Shown here in pieces: positions 8,689 to 15,643 of a stretch of DNA of 64,000 bases (positions are counted from its first letter, which is position 1; each line of letters begins with the position of its first letter). The notes under the pieces were generated by a model. It saw nothing but the letters and a program-made list of their open reading frames with translations. It was not told where the DNA came from and did not search any database. The stretch is from Maribellus sediminis (GTDB lineage Bacteria > Bacteroidota > Bacteroidia > Bacteroidales > Prolixibacteraceae), in contig NZ_WXUB01000002.1 in assembly GCF_011799805.1 (NCBI RefSeq), forward strand, positions 372,001 to 436,000, written 5' to 3'. Position numbers and translations under genes: made by a program.

Positions 8689-9942
8689 ATGAGAATTTCA
8701 AAATATGCAAAACTTGGAGTACTGATCGTTTTGTCGATAACGATCCTTATCTGGGGATTGGCTTATCTGAAAGGCAACGATTTTTTTACCAGTAACGATA
8801 AATACTATGTTTATTATAGTCGGGTTGATGGATTGGCCAGTTCGGCCAACATCGCACTGAACGGTTATCCTGTTGGAAAAGTAAGGGATATTACTTTTGC
8901 GCCCGATAACAGCGGTCGCCTGTTAGTGACACTCTCGGTAGATGCCAATTTTAAAATTCCGCTAAATTCTGTTGCACAGATTGTCAGCAGCGACATCATG
9001 GGAACGCGCTCAATAAAGCTGTTGTTAAGCAATGATAAAGAACTTCACCAGCCAAACGATACCATACTTGGTGCCATTGAAAGCGACCTGAAAGAACAAG
9101 TGAGTTTGCAGGTACTTCCGCTGAAGAATAAAGCCGAAGAACTGCTGAGTACTGTTGATTCGGCAATCACTGTGCTTACAATGATCCTGAACGAAGACGC
9201 GCAGAAAAACCTTTCGGCCAGTTTTGCCAACATTAACCAAACCATCAAAAATATTGAAGCGACAACTGCCGATCTTGAAGAGATTGTAGCAGCCGAAAAA
9301 GAGAGCATGAAGCGCATTGTTTCGAATGTAGATGAAATAACCACCAGCTTTAAAAATAACACTGCTCTGTTTGAATCAACGCTTCAAAACCTGAATGCTT
9401 TTAGCGATACACTTTCGCAATTATCGGTTACGCCGATGTTAAACAATATCGAAACAGTATCGGAACAATTGGTGCTTACACTTGAAAAACTGAACAGCGA
9501 CGAAAGTTCGGCCGGACGCTTACTCAACGACGACGAACTTTACAACTCGATTAATATGTTGTCGGAAAATCTGGCTTTCCTGGTAAAAGACATTCAAAAC
9601 AATCCGAAACGCTACCTGCAGTTCTCTGCTTTCGATTTTGGGAAGGAAGTGTATGTGAATACCCGCGAAGATGTTTCATCCAAGGATATCATATTTAAAG
9701 TCCACCTCGTATCGAGCAAGATAAAATTAGATATGAACAGTGAAATGTTCAAAGGTCTCGACGATGTAGAAGAATATTATTCGGGAGGCGTTTATTCGTA
9801 TTTAATTGGCAATACCGGTGTTTATTCCGAAATAGAAGAAATCCATCGAAAAGCGAGAAGAAATTTCCCCGAATCCAGCATTGTCGCCTTTAAGAAAGGC
9901 AAACTTATCAAACTTGATAAAGCACTCAAAGCATTGAATTAA
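8689..9942 (+). CDS. MCE/MlaD-family lipid transport protein
   Basis: Inner-membrane-anchored, periplasmic substrate-binding part of an MCE-type phospholipid transporter. One transmembrane helix spans about residues 8-26 (YAKLGVLIVLSITILIWGLAYL). The MCE domain follows at about 36-118, with YYSRVDGLASSANIALNGYPVGKV and a DIMGTRSIKLLL end. A long helical, coiled-coil-rich stretch (about 140-290) is typical of MlaD-like proteins that form a tunnel. At 417 residues it is longer than E. coli MlaD (183) but normal for Bacteroidota versions. No MlaE/MlaF genes are adjacent, so the ATPase and permease must lie elsewhere. It may be cotranscribed with the amidase. Confidence 0.88.
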   Translation: MRISKYAKLGVLIVLSITILIWGLAYLKGNDFFTSNDKYYVYYSRVDGLASSANIALNGYPVGKVRDITFAPDNSGRLLVTLSVDANFKIPLNSVAQIVSSDIMGTRSIKLLLSNDKELHQPNDTILGAIESDLKEQVSLQVLPLKNKAEELLSTVDSAITVLTMILNEDAQKNLSASFANINQTIKNIEATTADLEEIVAAEKESMKRIVSNVDEITTSFKNNTALFESTLQNLNAFSDTLSQLSVTPMLNNIETVSEQLVLTLEKLNSDESSAGRLLNDDELYNSINMLSENLAFLVKDIQNNPKRYLQFSAFDFGKEVYVNTREDVSSKDIIFKVHLVSSKIKLDMNSEMFKGLDDVEEYYSGGVYSYLIGNTGVYSEIEEIHRKARRNFPESSIVAFKKGKLIKLDKALKALN

Positions 9943-10230
9943 ATTGCCTCTTTTTATCTGCTATTTTCTTCGTTTTGCAAATACCCTACTACTACCAACC
10001 AGTTATTCCTTTAGCTATCAAGGCATTAATTCTTGTCGCTTGATTTTCAGTCGTTTAGCAATATGGGAAAAAATATTTTTTTTAACAGCCTGATAGATAA
10101 CTTAATATAAAGTTAAATTGGAAAACAATAGAAATGTGATTTTTTTTTTCATTTTTTTTTAGCAATTTTTGTCCTCAGGAATACCACTAAGGAAAAATTT
10201 TGTAGAACCTCAATTAGCCTGCAATTGTAA

Positions 10231-11658
10231 ATGAACAATGAACATCAATCTGCATGGGAAAAGTGCCTTAACGTTATAAAAGATAACGTTCCTAGCAGCA
10301 GCTTCAAAACCTGGTTCGAGCCGATCGAACCCGTTAAACTCGAGAACAAAGTATTAACCATCCAGGTGCCAAGTGCTTTCTTCTACGAGTACCTCGAAGA
10401 ACAGTTTATCGACATTCTTCGGAAAACGCTACGCATGGTTATTGGAAACGGTGCAAAACTGGAGTATAATGTTGTAATGGGCAACAAAAACAGTAGCCAG
10501 CCTTACACGGTAAGCTACCCAACCAACAACAATACCAAAATCCAGAACAAGCCGCTGACCATTCCTCTTAAAGCTGACGAAAAACCAACGATCAGAAATC
10601 CGTTTATCATCCCCGGAATCCAGAAGCTACAAATTGATCCGCAGTTAAAACCGGACAATACCTTCGAGAATTTCGTGGAAGGCGATTGCAACCGACTTGC
10701 TAGAAGTGCCGGTTATGCTGTTGCCCAGAATCCAGGAGGAACAGCTTTTAATCCGCTGATGATCTATGGAAATTCAGGCCTCGGTAAAACGCATTTAGCC
10801 CAGGCTATCGGAATCGAAGTTAAAGAGCGTTTTCCGGATAAAGTTGTGTTGTATGTAAATGCGAACAAATTTCAAACGCAGTTCACCGAAGCAACCCGTA
10901 ACAACAACCGGAACGATTTCCTGCATTTCTATCAAATGGTAGATGTGCTGATTCTGGATGATGTGCATGAATTTGCGGGAAAAGAAAAAACACAGGAGAC
11001 TTTCTTCCATATATTCAACCACTTGCACCAAATGGGTAAACAGTTGATCCTGACTTCGGATAAACCACCCATTGAGCTAAAGGGAATGGAACAAAGACTG
11101 CTGTCGCGTTTCAAATGGGGTTTGACTGCCGACTTGCAGATGCCTGATTTTGAAACCCGCATGGAGATATTGCGTCGCAAGATCTATAAAGATGGTATAA
11201 CGCTTTCAGAAGAGGTATTGGAATACATTGCTTCGCATGTAACGAATAATGTGCGTGAGCTGGAAGGTGCACTGGTTTCATTGCTGGCACAATCGATGCT
11301 CAACAAACGCGAAATTACACTCGAACTCGCAGCCAAATTGATCAACAAACTGGTGAAAAACTCGAAACGCGAATTGTCGATCGAGTACATTTCGAAAGTG
11401 GTTTGCGATTACTTTAATATGCCGGTTGAGGCACTTCAGGCAAAAACACGTAAACGTGAAATTGTTCAGGCCCGGCAGATTGCCATGTATTTCTCAAAAA
11501 GTCTTACCAAGTACTCGCTGGCGAGTATCGGGGCACAAATCGGAAGTAAGGACCACGCAACTGTTCTGCATGCCTGCAAAACGGTGAATAACCTAAAAGA
11601 CACCGACAAAAATTTCAGAATATTCGTAGAAGAAATAGAAAAGAAATTAAAAATGTAA
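10231..11658 (+). CDS. dnaA: Chromosomal replication initiator DnaA
   Basis: AAA+ ATPase that binds oriC and opens the duplex. The 475-residue length is normal. Domain I starts WEKCLNVIKDNV. The conserved NTFENFVEGDCNRLA linker leads into the ATPase. Walker A is GNSGLGKTHL near residue 180 and Walker B is LILDDVHEF near 240. The sensor region is LLSRFKWGL near 290. The C-terminal DNA-binding domain ends with GSKDHATVLHACKTV near 436-450, the DnaA signature. The preceding 288 bp is very AT-rich with long T-runs, but I see no TTATNCACA boxes, so I do not call an origin here. A hairpin terminator follows directly. Confidence 0.97.
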   Translation: MNNEHQSAWEKCLNVIKDNVPSSSFKTWFEPIEPVKLENKVLTIQVPSAFFYEYLEEQFIDILRKTLRMVIGNGAKLEYNVVMGNKNSSQPYTVSYPTNNNTKIQNKPLTIPLKADEKPTIRNPFIIPGIQKLQIDPQLKPDNTFENFVEGDCNRLARSAGYAVAQNPGGTAFNPLMIYGNSGLGKTHLAQAIGIEVKERFPDKVVLYVNANKFQTQFTEATRNNNRNDFLHFYQMVDVLILDDVHEFAGKEKTQETFFHIFNHLHQMGKQLILTSDKPPIELKGMEQRLLSRFKWGLTADLQMPDFETRMEILRRKIYKDGITLSEEVLEYIASHVTNNVRELEGALVSLLAQSMLNKREITLELAAKLINKLVKNSKRELSIEYISKVVCDYFNMPVEALQAKTRKREIVQARQIAMYFSKSLTKYSLASIGAQIGSKDHATVLHACKTVNNLKDTDKNFRIFVEEIEKKLKM

Positions 11659-11664
11659 AAACTT

Positions 11665-11692
11665 AGGCAGGCTTTTTAGTCTGCCTTTTTTA
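11665..11692 (+). terminator. Intrinsic terminator after dnaA
   Basis: AGGCAG at 11665-11670 pairs with CTGCCT at 11681-11686 over a 10-nt loop, and a T-rich tail follows. It begins 7 nt after the dnaA stop codon. The next gene starts only 8 nt further on, so the permease needs readthrough or its own start site. Confidence 0.8.
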
Positions 11693-11699
11693 TTTCACA

Positions 11700-12554
11700 A
11701 TGATCTATCTTGCAGCCAGCGTCCTCTCCTCTTCCATGATTTACGTGGTATTCCGGATCGCTAAAAACTACGATTGCCGGCTCACACCACTCATTACCTA
11801 TAATTACCTGGCAGCTACATTACTTGGTCTGCTGCTTTTTCAACCGTTTCGGGAATCAGCCATTGAGGATACAATCAACTGGATGCCTTTCGGGATCTTT
11901 CTTGGTGTTCTTTTTATTGCCATGTTTTTCCTGATCGGCACTTCATCGCAAAAAGCCGGGATTACCATCACCACGCTGGCCAATAAACTTTCACTGGTTT
12001 TCCCGGTGCTGTTTTCGTTGTTCTATTACAACGAAAGTATTACAACGCTAAAATACATTGGATTGGCCGGTGCTTTTGTCGCCATTGCTTTAACCGTTTA
12101 CAAAAAAGATCTTCGAAAATCGAACTTGCTTTTAATTGCTTTGCCACTAACCATCTTTTTCGGAAGCGGCCTGGTTGATACACTTGTAAAATTTGTTCAG
12201 GCTGAAAAAATTACAACTACCGAAGCCAGTGCGTATACCACGCTGGTATTTTTTGTGGCCTTTCTTTGCGGCTTAGTAATTCAACTTATTTCGGGTAAAA
12301 ACCAAATCCGAATTCATCCTCCTACCCTGCTTTTGGGTATTTTGCTAGGTGTGGTAAATTTTGGCTCACTCTATTTTATCATTATGGCGTTAAATCATAC
12401 GGGCTTAAAAAGTTCGCTGGTATTTGCGCTTAACAACATGTTGGTTGTGGCATTCACCGCGGTTTTGGGGACTATTCTTTTTAAAGAAAAGCTGAATAAA
12501 ATTAACTTTGCAGGTATTATTCTGGCCATCATCAGCCTGTACTTTTTATTGTAA
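11700..12554 (+). CDS. DMT-superfamily (EamA-like) permease
   Basis: Inner-membrane protein of 284 residues with about ten hydrophobic helices in two repeated halves. That is the layout of the drug/metabolite transporter superfamily. The helix FNFGSLYFIIMALNHTGLKSSLVFALNNMLVVAFTAVLG region (about 220-260, quoted in part: LYFIIMALNHTGLKSS) and a C-terminal LAIISLYFLL are EamA-like. The substrate cannot be read from sequence. The stop codon TAA overlaps the ATG of the next gene by one base, indicating translational coupling with the YigZ protein. Confidence 0.75.
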   Translation: MIYLAASVLSSSMIYVVFRIAKNYDCRLTPLITYNYLAATLLGLLLFQPFRESAIEDTINWMPFGIFLGVLFIAMFFLIGTSSQKAGITITTLANKLSLVFPVLFSLFYYNESITTLKYIGLAGAFVAIALTVYKKDLRKSNLLLIALPLTIFFGSGLVDTLVKFVQAEKITTTEASAYTTLVFFVAFLCGLVIQLISGKNQIRIHPPTLLLGILLGVVNFGSLYFIIMALNHTGLKSSLVFALNNMLVVAFTAVLGTILFKEKLNKINFAGIILAIISLYFLL

Positions 12555-13156
12555 TGAACGACGAATACAAAACCATAGAAAAGGAAGCCACCGGTTATTT
12601 TAAGGATAAGGGAAGCAAGTTTTATTCGTATGCTTTCCCGGTGAAAAATGAAGATGAAGTAAAGGAATACGTTCAGCACCTGAAGAAAGAACACCACAGC
12701 GCCCGTCACCATTGCTATGCATGGCGCATCGGAACCGAAGAAATACAAACCCGTGCCAACGATGATGGCGAACCTTCATCAACAGCCGGAAAACCTATAC
12801 TTGGCCAGCTTACCAGCTACGAAGTCACCAACATTTTGGTGGTTGTTGTCAGGTACTTCGGAGGTACTTTGCTGGGAGTAAGTGGTTTGATTAACGCCTA
12901 CAAGAATGCCACGATAGAAGCTCTGAATAATGCTGAAATAATTTCGAAACTGATTGAAAACACGTTTGAACTTAAGTTTGAATACCCGCTTTTAAATGCT
13001 GTTATGCAGGTAATTAAGCAGGAAAACCTCGATAATGTTGTAACCGATTTTAAGGAGACGTGCCGCCTGACCTTTTCGGTTCGGAAAAGTGAAGCTGAAC
13101 GCGCCTTTAAGAGCTTCGACACAATATATGGTGTTGAAATAAAAAAGCTGGCTTAA
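12554..13156 (+). CDS. YigZ/IMPACT family protein (UPF0029)
   Basis: Cytoplasmic protein of 200 residues, the usual family length. The N-terminal domain has the characteristic FYSYAFPV, EHHSARHHCYAW, DDGEPSSTAGKPIL and VVVRYFGGTLLGVSGL motifs. A C-terminal ferredoxin-like domain follows (DUF1949-like). The eukaryotic relative IMPACT modulates Gcn2; the bacterial role is not settled and I do not assign one. It starts inside the stop codon of the permease gene, so the two are coupled. Confidence 0.9.
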   Translation: MNDEYKTIEKEATGYFKDKGSKFYSYAFPVKNEDEVKEYVQHLKKEHHSARHHCYAWRIGTEEIQTRANDDGEPSSTAGKPILGQLTSYEVTNILVVVVRYFGGTLLGVSGLINAYKNATIEALNNAEIISKLIENTFELKFEYPLLNAVMQVIKQENLDNVVTDFKETCRLTFSVRKSEAERAFKSFDTIYGVEIKKLA

Positions 13157-13206
13157 AATAAGCCTATGTTAATAAAATGCTGATAAGTACAAGTACAAAC
13201 TTTTAG

Positions 13207-13233
13207 TTGAAAATCGAATTCTGACTAATTTTG
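13207..13233 (+). promoter_or_regulatory. Predicted promoter of the pyr operon
   Basis: TAATTTTG at 13226-13233 is a full match to the Bacteroidota TAnnTTTG box. TTG at 13207-13209 (a partial TTTG) lies 16 bp upstream. The start point should fall near 13238-13242, essentially on the ATGATG of the leader ORF, so the leader mRNA may be leaderless. Motif-based only. Confidence 0.45.
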
Positions 13234-13237
13234 AACC

Positions 13238-13465
13238 ATGATGCAACGTCCGTTATTCCTGACTACTTTTCTTAAACGGGGCATTAACAGCCTCACTAAG
13301 TGGGTTCTATTTCCTTACCGTTGCATCAGACGATTTTTAAAAGCAATCGTGTTTCTCAATAAAAAAGTAAAAACTTTTTTTCTGATCACTGAAAACCAAC
13401 ATTTTGTTTCCAAAAATGTTGGTTTTTTTCTGTCATTACAAACAACCAATAAAATCAATATTTAA
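13238..13465 (+). CDS. Possible pyr leader peptide (pyrL-like)
   Basis: A 75-codon frame runs from ATG (doubled, 13238 and 13241) straight through the terminator hairpin and stops 4 nt before the pyrB ATG. In E. coli, pyrL likewise overlaps the pyrBI attenuator and ends shortly before pyrB, and translation close behind RNA polymerase prevents termination when UTP is low. The peptide is basic and rich in Phe and Lys, with no recognised domain. Between its start and the hairpin, 13361-13380 is A/T-only apart from one G and one C and can pair as AAAAAAGT/ACTTTTTT, a possible pause site. It may instead be an accidental frame; expression is not shown. Confidence 0.4.
   Translation: MMQRPLFLTTFLKRGINSLTKWVLFPYRCIRRFLKAIVFLNKKVKTFFLITENQHFVSKNVGFFLSLQTTNKINI
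13392..13429 (+). terminator. Perfect terminator hairpin (attenuator) upstream of pyrB
   Basis: A 14-bp uninterrupted stem, 13392-13405 with 13413-13426, encloses a 7-nt loop GTTTCCA and ends in a T-run to 13429. It stands 40 nt before the pyrB ATG and after the predicted operon promoter. It therefore sits where it could abort transcription of pyrBI. The previous gene ends 235 bp upstream, so this is a poor position for that gene's own terminator. Confidence 0.8.
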
Positions 13466-13469
13466 GGCA

Positions 13470-14378
13470 ATGAAGAAGGATTTAATTTCGATTACCGATT
13501 TCTCGAAGGACGAATACCTGAGGATCATGGAGCTGGCGGCAGATTTTGAAGCCAATCCTAACCAGGACCTTTTAAAAGGTAAAGTTGTAGCATCGTTGTT
13601 TTTTGAACCTTCTACACGTACACGTTTGAGTTTCGAAACTGCCATCAGTCGTTTGGGGGGACGTATTGTTGGCTTTGCCGATCCCGACAGCTCAAGTGCT
13701 ACGAAAGGAGAAACCTTGCACGATACTATTAAGATGGTATGTAACTACGCCGACCTGATCGTTATGCGACATCCGCTCGAAGGCGCCTCGCGTTATGCAG
13801 CAGAAGTGTCTTCGGTTCCGGTTATCAATGCAGGCGACGGTGCGAACCAGCACCCAACGCAAACGCTGCTCGACATGTATTCAATACTAAAAACGCAGGG
13901 CACGCTCGATAACCTGAACCTGTTTATGGTGGGCGATCTGAAATACGGGCGCACTGTTCATTCGCTGTTACAGGCCATGTCAGAATTCGAAAATCCGATC
14001 TTCAATTTTATTGCACCAGAAAATCTACAAATGCCACCCGGCTATAAACATCACCTCGATGTTAGGGGTATCCGTTATTTTGAGCACGAAGAATTCACGG
14101 ATATTATTTCGGAAGCCGATATCATTTATATGACCAGGGTTCAGAAAGAGCGCTTTTCCGATCCGATTGAATACGAAAAGGTAAAAGACGTTTACATTCT
14201 TAACAAGGCCATGCTCGAGAAAACCAAGCCTAACGTTCGTATCCTTCATCCGCTGCCGAGGGTAAACGAGATCAGCACTGATGTTGATTCAAGCGAAAAA
14301 GCCTACTATTTCGAACAGGCACGAAACGGCGTTTTTGCACGCGAGGCCATTATTTCACACGTCATGAACCTTAAATAA
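13470..14378 (+). CDS. pyrB: Aspartate carbamoyltransferase catalytic subunit
   Basis: Cytoplasmic enzyme joining carbamoyl phosphate and L-aspartate, the committed step of pyrimidine synthesis. It has 302 residues, close to the usual 305-310. Visible motifs are the carbamoyl-phosphate site [13 protein letters not shown] near residue 42, [13 protein letters not shown] near 126, the YGRTVHSL segment and the aspartate-side [12 protein letters not shown] near 263. The ATG at 13470 ([12 protein letters not shown]) is chosen; an upstream TTG at 13404 would begin inside the hairpin loop region. pyrI follows after 7 nt. The leader suggests attenuation, and pairing with PyrI suggests an allosteric holoenzyme. 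Confidence 0.96.
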   Translation: MKKDLISITDFSKDEYLRIMELAADFEANPNQDLLKGKVVASLFFEPSTRTRLSFETAISRLGGRIVGFADPDSSSATKGETLHDTIKMVCNYADLIVMRHPLEGASRYAAEVSSVPVINAGDGANQHPTQTLLDMYSILKTQGTLDNLNLFMVGDLKYGRTVHSLLQAMSEFENPIFNFIAPENLQMPPGYKHHLDVRGIRYFEHEEFTDIISEADIIYMTRVQKERFSDPIEYEKVKDVYILNKAMLEKTKPNVRILHPLPRVNEISTDVDSSEKAYYFEQARNGVFAREAIISHVMNLK

Positions 14379-14385
14379 ACGAACA

Positions 14386-14862
14386 ATGGAAGCCAACGAT
14401 AATTCAAAAAAGAAACTAAAATTAAAAGTCAGTGCCATTAAAGAAGGTACTGTAATCGATCACATTCCGGCTAAAAACCTGTTTAAGGTTATAAGCATTC
14501 TTGGGCTTGATAAAATTGAGAACCAGATCACTTTTGGCACGAACCTCGACAGTGGTAAGCTGGGAGCTAAAGCCATTATTAAAGTATCGGACGTGTTTTT
14601 CGAAGACCGCGAGATTAATAAGATTGCATTGATCGCTCCACATGCCAAACTGAATATCATACGCGATTATGAGGTTGTGGAGAAGAAAATTGTTGAAACA
14701 CCCGAGAAAATAACCGGGATCGTAAAATGTTTCAATCCGAAATGTATCACTAACCACGAGAAAATTACTACCTGTTTCACCGTAATCAAGAAATCGCCAA
14801 TTGCCTTAAAATGCAAGTATTGCGAAAAGATTACAAACCTCGACCAAATCAAAATGGTATAA
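14386..14862 (+). CDS. pyrI: Aspartate carbamoyltransferase regulatory subunit
   Basis: Regulatory chain of the PyrB-PyrI holoenzyme, which binds CTP/ATP in its N-terminal domain and docks to PyrB through a zinc domain. It has 158 residues, about 5 more than in E. coli. The N-terminal part reads VSAIKEGTVIDHIPA and IGL-type strands typical of the allosteric domain. The zinc site is seen as CFNPKC (C-x4-C) near residue 109 and CKYC (C-x2-C) near 144. It is 7 nt behind pyrB, so both are on one transcript. A strong terminator follows at 14882. Confidence 0.95.
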   Translation: MEANDNSKKKLKLKVSAIKEGTVIDHIPAKNLFKVISILGLDKIENQITFGTNLDSGKLGAKAIIKVSDVFFEDREINKIALIAPHAKLNIIRDYEVVEKKIVETPEKITGIVKCFNPKCITNHEKITTCFTVIKKSPIALKCKYCEKITNLDQIKMV

Positions 14863-14881
14863 TTTTTTCTCGTCAACAGAT

Positions 14882-14918
14882 AAATCCGCTTTTTGTATTT
14901 GCAGAGAGCGGATTTTTT
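14882..14918 (+). terminator. Intrinsic terminator of the pyrBI operon
   Basis: A perfect 9-bp stem, AAATCCGCT (14882-14890) with AGCGGATTT (14907-14915), is followed by further T residues. The loop is 16 nt. It starts 19 nt after the pyrI stop codon, and the tRNA-Leu promoter overlaps it. Confidence 0.85.
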
Positions 14919-14927
14919 ATATATTTG
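14898..14927 (+). promoter_or_regulatory. Promoter of tRNA-Leu
   Basis: TTTG at 14898-14901 and TATATTTG at 14920-14927 are separated by 18 bp, an excellent match to the Bacteroidota TTTG/TAnnTTTG promoter. Transcription should start near 14934, leaving a precursor 5' leader of about 120 nt that contains GGGG/CCCC and CCGATA/TATCGG hairpins. Confidence 0.65.
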
Positions 14928-15054
14928 CACGTCCAAAATCGAAGGGGAAACACCCCGAAAGATTGGGAAAGTTCAAAAACAAAATGTCCTGTTGACGGCC
15001 CCGATATCCCGAGAGTTATCGGAAGGAAGTAGACGAGGAATTTGAAACATAAAT

Positions 15055-15141
15055 GCCCAGTTGGCGGAATTGGTAGACGCGCTAGTTTCAGGGACTAGTA
15101 TCCGTATGGATGTGAAGGTTCGAGTCCTTTACTGGGCACCA
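15055..15141 (+). tRNA. tRNA-Leu (anticodon CAG)
   Basis: Complete cloverleaf. Acceptor GCCCAGT (15055-15061) pairs with ACTGGGC (15131-15137). The anticodon arm CTAGT-TTCAGGG-ACTAG carries CAG. A long variable arm (TATCCGTATGGATG region) is typical of class II tRNA-Leu. The T-arm GGTTCGAGTCC is present, and the gene encodes its own CCA end (15139-15141). It reads CUG codons. Confidence 0.97.
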
Positions 15142-15143
15142 AT

Positions 15144-15184
15144 AAAAAAAGCAACGATCTTATTTTCAGATTGTTGCTTTTTTA
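15144..15184 (+). terminator. Intrinsic terminator after tRNA-Leu
   Basis: GCAACGATCT (15151-15160) pairs with AGATTGTTGC (15168-15177) with one G-U pair and a 7-nt loop. The stem is extended by an A-run before and a T-run after, so it would work in either direction. Confidence 0.85.
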
Positions 15185-15243
15185 TTTTCCATTTAAATAT
15201 AAATATAATATAAATATTTTAATTCAATATTCAACTTTATTGC

Positions 15244-15291
15244 CTCTGATTCATAATCATGAGGTCGGCGGTTCAAGCCCGCCTCTCGCTA
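15244..15291 (+). pseudogene. 3' half of a CAT-anticodon tRNA (possible att scar)
   Basis: The stretch contains an anticodon loop TTCATAA (anticodon CAT at 15252-15254), a complete T-arm GGCGG-TTCAAGC-CCGCC and an acceptor 3' strand TCTCGCT plus A. No D-arm or matching 5' acceptor strand lies upstream, the anticodon stem has a mismatch, and CCA is absent. A 3' tRNA half of this kind is what tyrosine-recombinase integration leaves at one end of an element. It is followed by a hairpin GGTTGCAAA/TTTGCAACC (15305-15329), as expected of a copied tRNA terminator. Confidence 0.6.
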
Positions 15292-15363
15292 CTGAAAGTC
15301 AAGGGGTTGCAAAAGTAAGATTTGCAACCTCTTTCTATTTGCACACAATTTGCACACATTCTT

Positions 15364-15519
15364 ATGACAAATAAACAAATTTATAAAGTTTCATTCTCAA
15401 AATATTTAAAAATTGTGGTTTCAGGGCTTCCTGAATATCATCGTCATAGCCTTCTAAAATACTTTTGTCGCAAAAAAAATCCCGGGAGTTCTCACCCCCG
15501 GGAAATTTCCCTATTTTAA
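15364..15519 (+). pseudogene. Possible relic of an integrase start
   Basis: After the tRNA fragment come two copies of TTTGCACACA (about 15338 and 15350), then ATG at 15364 and 51 codons beginning MTNKQIYKVSFS. Many Bacteroidota tRNA-targeting tyrosine integrases begin with a short basic N-terminus and a SFS-type strand directly downstream of the att site. The rest of the protein is absent, so this is at most a stub. Recognition is by resemblance and context only. Confidence 0.25.
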
Positions 15520-15525
15520 ATAGGG
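15481..15525. terminator. Two consecutive hairpins (CCCGGG and CCCTATTT stems)
   Basis: CCCGGG at 15481-15486 pairs with CCCGGG at 15497-15502, and CCCTATTT/AAATAGGG forms a second palindrome at 15509-15525. They lie between the tRNA scar and the 3' end of the PUL. They could close either transcript, but no clear T-run follows on the plus strand. The remaining bases to 15643 show nothing recognisable. Confidence 0.35.
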
Positions 15526-15643
15526 ACGACTAATAAAAAAACTAAACTATGGTACTCAACGTGGCGTAATATTTTAAATGACCTACCTTCTTCACCAGTT
15601 GATATCCCCAAAAAAGAAGGATATTTTCCCATATTTTTCTAAA

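Noticed and set aside
9943-10230. Possible replication origin upstream of dnaA
   Set aside because: The stretch is AT-rich with T-runs, but I found no TTATNCACA-type DnaA boxes or repeats. AT-rich leaders are common in this genome.
14811-15032. 73-codon plus-strand frame between pyrI and tRNA-Leu
   Set aside because: It runs through the pyrI terminator and the tRNA promoter and has no protein-like features.
15171-15374. 67-codon plus-strand frame across the tRNA fragment
   Set aside because: It translates the tRNA terminator and tRNA remnant, so it is an artefact of open frame length.
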